A stretch of 64,000 bases of DNA from Bryocella elongata (lineage in GTDB: Bacteria > Acidobacteriota > Terriglobia > Terriglobales > Acidobacteriaceae): contig NZ_FNVA01000008.1 of the NCBI RefSeq assembly GCF_900108185.1, positions 124,001 to 188,000 of the forward strand. Direction: 5' to 3'. Made by a program: the position numbers and the translations under genes. Within the stretch, counting starts at the first letter, position 1. Each line of letters starts with the position of its first letter. This document shows, in pieces, positions 61,546 through 64,000 of the stretch. Under the pieces are notes generated by a model, which was given only the letters and a program-made list of their open reading frames with translations, made no database searches and was not told the origin of the DNA.

Positions 61546-61965
61546 ATGATGGATGGAGATTGGGTGGGCGGGGTGTTGCCACGACGTTCTGTCGCGCTGT
61601 CCGTGGCGCTGATGGCGGCGACGATTGCAGGCGGGCTGGCGGTGCGGTTCTCGCGGTTGGGGCTGCCGGGGTTTGTGGTTAAGTACGGCGGGTCGTGCCT
61701 GTGGGCGCTGACGATCTATTGGGTCGTCTCGACGCTGCTGCCGCGGTTGCATTTGTATTCGGCCGCGCTGGTAGCTGGGGCGATCTCTACCGGTGTGGAG
61801 TTTCTGAAGCTCTATCGGTCGCCGGGGCTGGATGCGTTTCGGTACACGCTGGCGGGGATCCTGCTGCTGGGGCGGATCTTTTCGTGGTGGGATATCTTGG
61901 CGTACCTGATGGCGATAGGGGCGGGGGCTTGGTTGGACTCGTGGCTGCGGGCGACTCGCGGCTAA
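61546..61965 (+). CDS. DUF2809 membrane protein
   Basis: 139 residues with four hydrophobic helices (VALSVALMAATIAGGLAVRF, GSCLWALTIYWVVSTLLPRL, YSAALVAGAISTGVEFLKLY, ILAYLMAIGAGAWLDSWL). YRSPGLDAFRYTLAGILLLGRIFSWWD matches DUF2809. Function unknown. Start at ATG 61546 (a second ATG follows). Confidence 0.85.
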   Translation: MMDGDWVGGVLPRRSVALSVALMAATIAGGLAVRFSRLGLPGFVVKYGGSCLWALTIYWVVSTLLPRLHLYSAALVAGAISTGVEFLKLYRSPGLDAFRYTLAGILLLGRIFSWWDILAYLMAIGAGAWLDSWLRATRG

Positions 61966-62327
61966 TCGATGCCGAGGTCGCGGACGATCTCGGCGTCGGG
62001 GAGGACTTGGACGGGATCGAGGCCCTGCTGGTCGACGAAGATCGCGATGAGATAGGACCAGACGAGGTCCGGGGTCCATGTGTCGGGAGCGGGTGGCGGC
62101 AGGTTCTCGCGCTTGTGGAAGAAGAGGAGCGTTCTGCCGGTGATGGTGGAGATGGCGGGCAGGTGATCGGGTGTGACGAGGTTCGGCGTGGGAATGAGCT
62201 TGAGTTTGGCGCAGAGGAGCGCGTAGAGCTCGCGGACGGTGTGAATGTCACGGACTTCGTCGTCGGCGAGGGTGATGGCGAAGACTTCTTCGCAGCGGAG
62301 GACGAGTTCTACGGCGTCGAGGCCCAT
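61962..62327 (-). CDS. Acyl-carrier-protein-like protein lacking the pantetheine serine
   Basis: 121 residues. MGLDAVELVLRCEEVFAITLADDEVRDIHTVRELYALL aligns by eye with ACP helix II-III (DSLDTVELVMALEEEF...), but the DSL serine that carries 4'-phosphopantetheine is replaced (MGL). A C-terminal extension of about 80 residues follows. As drawn the protein also begins at helix II, so helix I is missing. An in-frame TTG at 62339 is an alternative start. Convergent with DUF2809, overlapping by 4 bp. May be a protein-interaction relic of a carrier protein. Confidence 0.65.
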   Translation of the reverse strand: MGLDAVELVLRCEEVFAITLADDEVRDIHTVRELYALLCAKLKLIPTPNLVTPDHLPAISTITGRTLLFFHKRENLPPPAPDTWTPDLVWSYLIAIFVDQQGLDPVQVLPDAEIVRDLGID

Positions 62328-62348
62328 GGGGGAAGGCAACTCCGATTG

Positions 62349-62573
62349 TCAGGGATTCTTCGTGGGGAGCGGTGGGTTAAAGATGGCGTGAACTTCTGAC
62401 TCGAGTTGCGCCGCCGCCTTGTCCCCGCGCGCAAAGGCCTCTGCTGACTCGACGAGCCGCTCAAGGTTCAATAGGCCCCCGACGCGCGTTTCGAGCTTCG
62501 AGCGGAGTTTTTGATCGTGGCCGGGCCTGAAGCCGGTTTTTGACTCTTCCTGGCAAGCACAGCGGCAGAGCAT
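62349..62573 (-). CDS. Small conserved-looking hypothetical protein
   Basis: 74 residues beginning MLCRCACQEESKTGFRPGHDQKLRSKLETRVGGL. The CxCxC N-terminus followed by RFRPGHDQKLR-type sequence recurs, from memory, in small hypothetical proteins of plasmids and actinobacteria; no function known. Soluble. Downstream of it on the other strand lies a transposase remnant. Confidence 0.5.
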   Translation of the reverse strand: MLCRCACQEESKTGFRPGHDQKLRSKLETRVGGLLNLERLVESAEAFARGDKAAAQLESEVHAIFNPPLPTKNP

Positions 62574-62679
62574 GACCGCAATCGTAGCGGGAGAGCCGAG
62601 TTGAGGAAAGGCAATTCCGTCGTTGCGGCTCCGCCTGCACTCCAGCCTTCGGCAGAGCGGAAGCGCCTGCGGCGGGGGC

Positions 62680-62879
62680 TCTTTGGCCCGGTTAAAACCG
62701 GGCCCTTCCGGGTGGTCGCGGGGCCGGAGGAGTGGGCGTGGTCGAGCTTCCGGCAGTGGTGGGGCGGTGAGGTTGGGGTGGTGGAGGTGGAGTATCCGGC
62801 GCTGGCGCGGAGGCGCGGCGGGTTGGGAGAGAAGCTCGGGCCGGATGGACGGGTGAGGAAGATACCTGAGTCCGAGTAA
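62680..62879 (+). pseudogene. Remnant of REP-associated tyrosine transposase
   Basis: The frame reading RVVAGPEEWAWSSFRQWWGGEVGVVEVE matches the usual C-terminus of RAYT/IS200-like transposases (RPEDWPWSSFRHY...GxVGVVEIE). The N-terminal catalytic HUH and Tyr domains are absent, so only about 60 C-terminal residues survive. REP-like palindromes follow at once. Confidence 0.75.
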
Positions 62880-62888
62880 GTGGGCGCC

Positions 62889-62912
62889 CCACGTCTCGCG
62901 TTTGAGACGTGG
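62889..62912. repeat. REP-like palindrome 1
   Basis: CCACGTCTC-GCGTTT-GAGACGTGG, a perfect 9-bp inverted repeat with a 6-nt loop. Confidence 0.75.
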
Positions 62913-62982
62913 TGGTGGTGCGGGTGTTTGGGGGAGACTTGTGGTGGTTCGGGATGGGTGGTCTTGCGGGGCATCCTGCGAA

Positions 62983-63008
62983 CCCATGTCTCAGAATCGA
63001 GACATGGG
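62983..63008. repeat. REP-like palindrome 2
   Basis: CCCATGTCTC-AGAATC-GAGACATGGG, a perfect 10-bp inverted repeat with the same loop length as the copy at 62889 and shared GTCTC/GAGAC core. A third half-copy (GAGACATGGGCCACCC) is at 63033-63048. Confidence 0.8.
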
Positions 63009-63055
63009 CACCCGATTTGTGGTGGTCCTTCGGGAGACATGGGCCACCCGCCTAA

Positions 63056-63373
63056 CTATTTCTTTTTCGGATTCTTTTTCGGACGGCCGGGGGTCTTGTA
63101 GTTGGTAGTCTTCTCGATTTTGGAGATTTCCTTGTCGATTTCGTTCTGGAGGCTCGTCATTTTCTCCATCACTTCGGCGCGTCCGAGCCTCTTGCCCTGT
63201 TCCTGCGCAGCCTCAAGTAAATTGATTAAATGTGCGCCCGCGAAAAGGTCAAGCTTTTCGCTGACGATGTCCCATGAGTGGTGGATCTTAGGACCCACGT
63301 ATAGAGTTATCGATTTGTTCCCGCCTATAACGTCGAGCTTCTTGTACTTCCCCGCATTCTTCGTGCTGGCCAA
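63056..63373 (-). CDS. Hypothetical protein with basic AT-hook-like tail
   Basis: 105 residues, TTG start at 63373 with AGGAGG 4-5 nt upstream. A mixed N-terminal part (KLDVIGGNKSITLYVGPKIHHSWDIVSEKLDLF), a helical coiled segment and a C-terminal GRPKKNPKKK that resembles an AT-hook. Base composition is visibly less GC-rich than the neighbours, suggesting transfer. No family recognised. Confidence 0.65.
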   Translation of the reverse strand: MASTKNAGKYKKLDVIGGNKSITLYVGPKIHHSWDIVSEKLDLFAGAHLINLLEAAQEQGKRLGRAEVMEKMTSLQNEIDKEISKIEKTTNYKTPGRPKKNPKKK

Positions 63374-63523
63374 GACGCCTCCTCAGTTTCGCACAAAGGT
63401 TACCGCAGAAATTCGCGCTTGCCAAGCAAATGCCGTATCCCACTTCAGGTGCGTGCCATTCCTCTTATACTGTGGTACCGTCAGTGGCTATCATGATGGC
63501 GATGATTCAAGAAAGGTCGGCTT

Positions 63524-64000
63524 ATGGCAGAGGTATCGAATCCGGCAGTTGTGGCTCCTACGGAGGCCGCAGGTAAGGCTAGCTCGAAGAAGCTCGGCAC
63601 CCAGTTGCCCTATCTTGCATCTCCAGGTTCGATCAAGACCGCCCTCGATCGCATTAGGGAGGCGGCGGCGCCTGAACGCGTTCATCTCGATTTTGTAAAT
63701 ACCATCCTGAAGATGAAGGGCGGGACAGGAGCCGCTGTCATCCCGTTCTTGAAGAAGATTGGCTTTGTGGCATCTGACGGCAGTCCCACTGAGCTGTATA
63801 AGCGATTTCGCAATAAGACCTCGGGAGGGGCCGCAATGGCGGCGGCCATTAGATATGGATACAAGCCCCTAGGGGACTCCCGAGAGTATTTTTACAAGTT
63901 GGATGACAAAGACTTACTTAATCTGATTGTCGAAGTCACCGGGGCTGAACTCAATAGTTCTGCGGCGAAGCAGATTCTCTACACCCTGAACGCGCTGAGG
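63524..64000 (+). CDS. DUF5343-like protein (3' end cut by window)
   Basis: 159 residues visible. GSIKTALDRIREAAAPERVH, LDFVNTILKMKGGTGAAVIPFLKKIGF and DGSPTELYKRFRNKTSGG match the DUF5343 pattern. GAAAGG precedes the ATG at 63524. Function unknown; members often sit in genomic islands. Lower GC content than the rest of the window and the REP/RAYT remnants before it point to an accessory region. Confidence 0.78.
   Translation, partial: MAEVSNPAVVAPTEAAGKASSKKLGTQLPYLASPGSIKTALDRIREAAAPERVHLDFVNTILKMKGGTGAAVIPFLKKIGFVASDGSPTELYKRFRNKTSGGAAMAAAIRYGYKPLGDSREYFYKLDDKDLLNLIVEVTGAELNSSAAKQILYTLNALR

Overview
The window looks like a high-GC chromosome segment from an Acidobacteriota member, probably family Acidobacteriaceae (Terriglobus/Granulicella/Edaphobacter-like). 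The assignment is inferred from three very large outer-membrane receptors with an N-terminal carboxypeptidase-regulatory-like domain and an Oar-type barrel (12769-15765, 21783-25151, 39385-43095), frequent Tat/Sec-exported enzymes and DUF proteins common in that group. No database search was run. The first gene (histidine kinase, minus strand) is cut at base 1, and the last gene (DUF5343, plus strand) runs off at base 64000.

Layout. 1-2906: a CpxRA-like two-component pair, divergent from a Spy/CpxP-like periplasmic gene and a repetitive secreted protein. 2965-6821: a chemoreceptor and a GH92 mannosidase. 6982-18676: a probable ROK-controlled catabolic block. It holds an exported MBL-fold hydrolase and a very large exported PIG-L deacetylase, a ROK repressor divergent from them, then a TonB receptor, an argininosuccinate-lyase-like C-N lyase and an APC permease. 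TTTGTAA/TTACTAA-type half-sites recur in front of the repressor and the receptor. 18883-20641: a small RHH protein, a single-domain response regulator and a divergent XRE/S24 regulator. 20924-28638: receptor plus glycerophosphodiesterase, then a DeoR regulator, an L-arabinokinase-like GHMP kinase and an EamA exporter. 28794-36695: a GNAT enzyme, tRNA-Arg, a poly-serine lipoprotein with a beta-helix, a glycosyltransferase-like membrane protein, YheT-like and DUF72 proteins, tRNA-His and DUF4112.

37083-46089 is the most unusual part. Three enzymes with twin-arginine signals (a flavin amine oxidase, a D-amino-acid-oxidase-like flavoprotein and a HisC-like PLP aminotransferase) surround a TonB receptor on one strand. 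The oxidase appears circularly permuted: the normally C-terminal substrate/FAD segment precedes the Rossmann motif. I infer an exported amino-acid or amine-processing module.

46199-59112 is mostly housekeeping or metabolic: nicotinamidase, HTH-TOBE regulator, ParDE-type toxin-antitoxin, an HMG-CoA-lyase homologue without the catalytic cysteine, thioesterase, SDR, GT2, frataxin, a sorbosone-dehydrogenase-like protein, SSB, a DUF420/LRR/heme-O-synthase group and acyl-CoA dehydrogenase. 59314-64000 holds a possibly frameshifted low-complexity gene, a second chemoreceptor, DUF2809, a carrier-protein-like gene lacking the pantetheine serine, a decayed REP-associated transposase with REP-like palindromes, and the edge of an accessory island (DUF5343).
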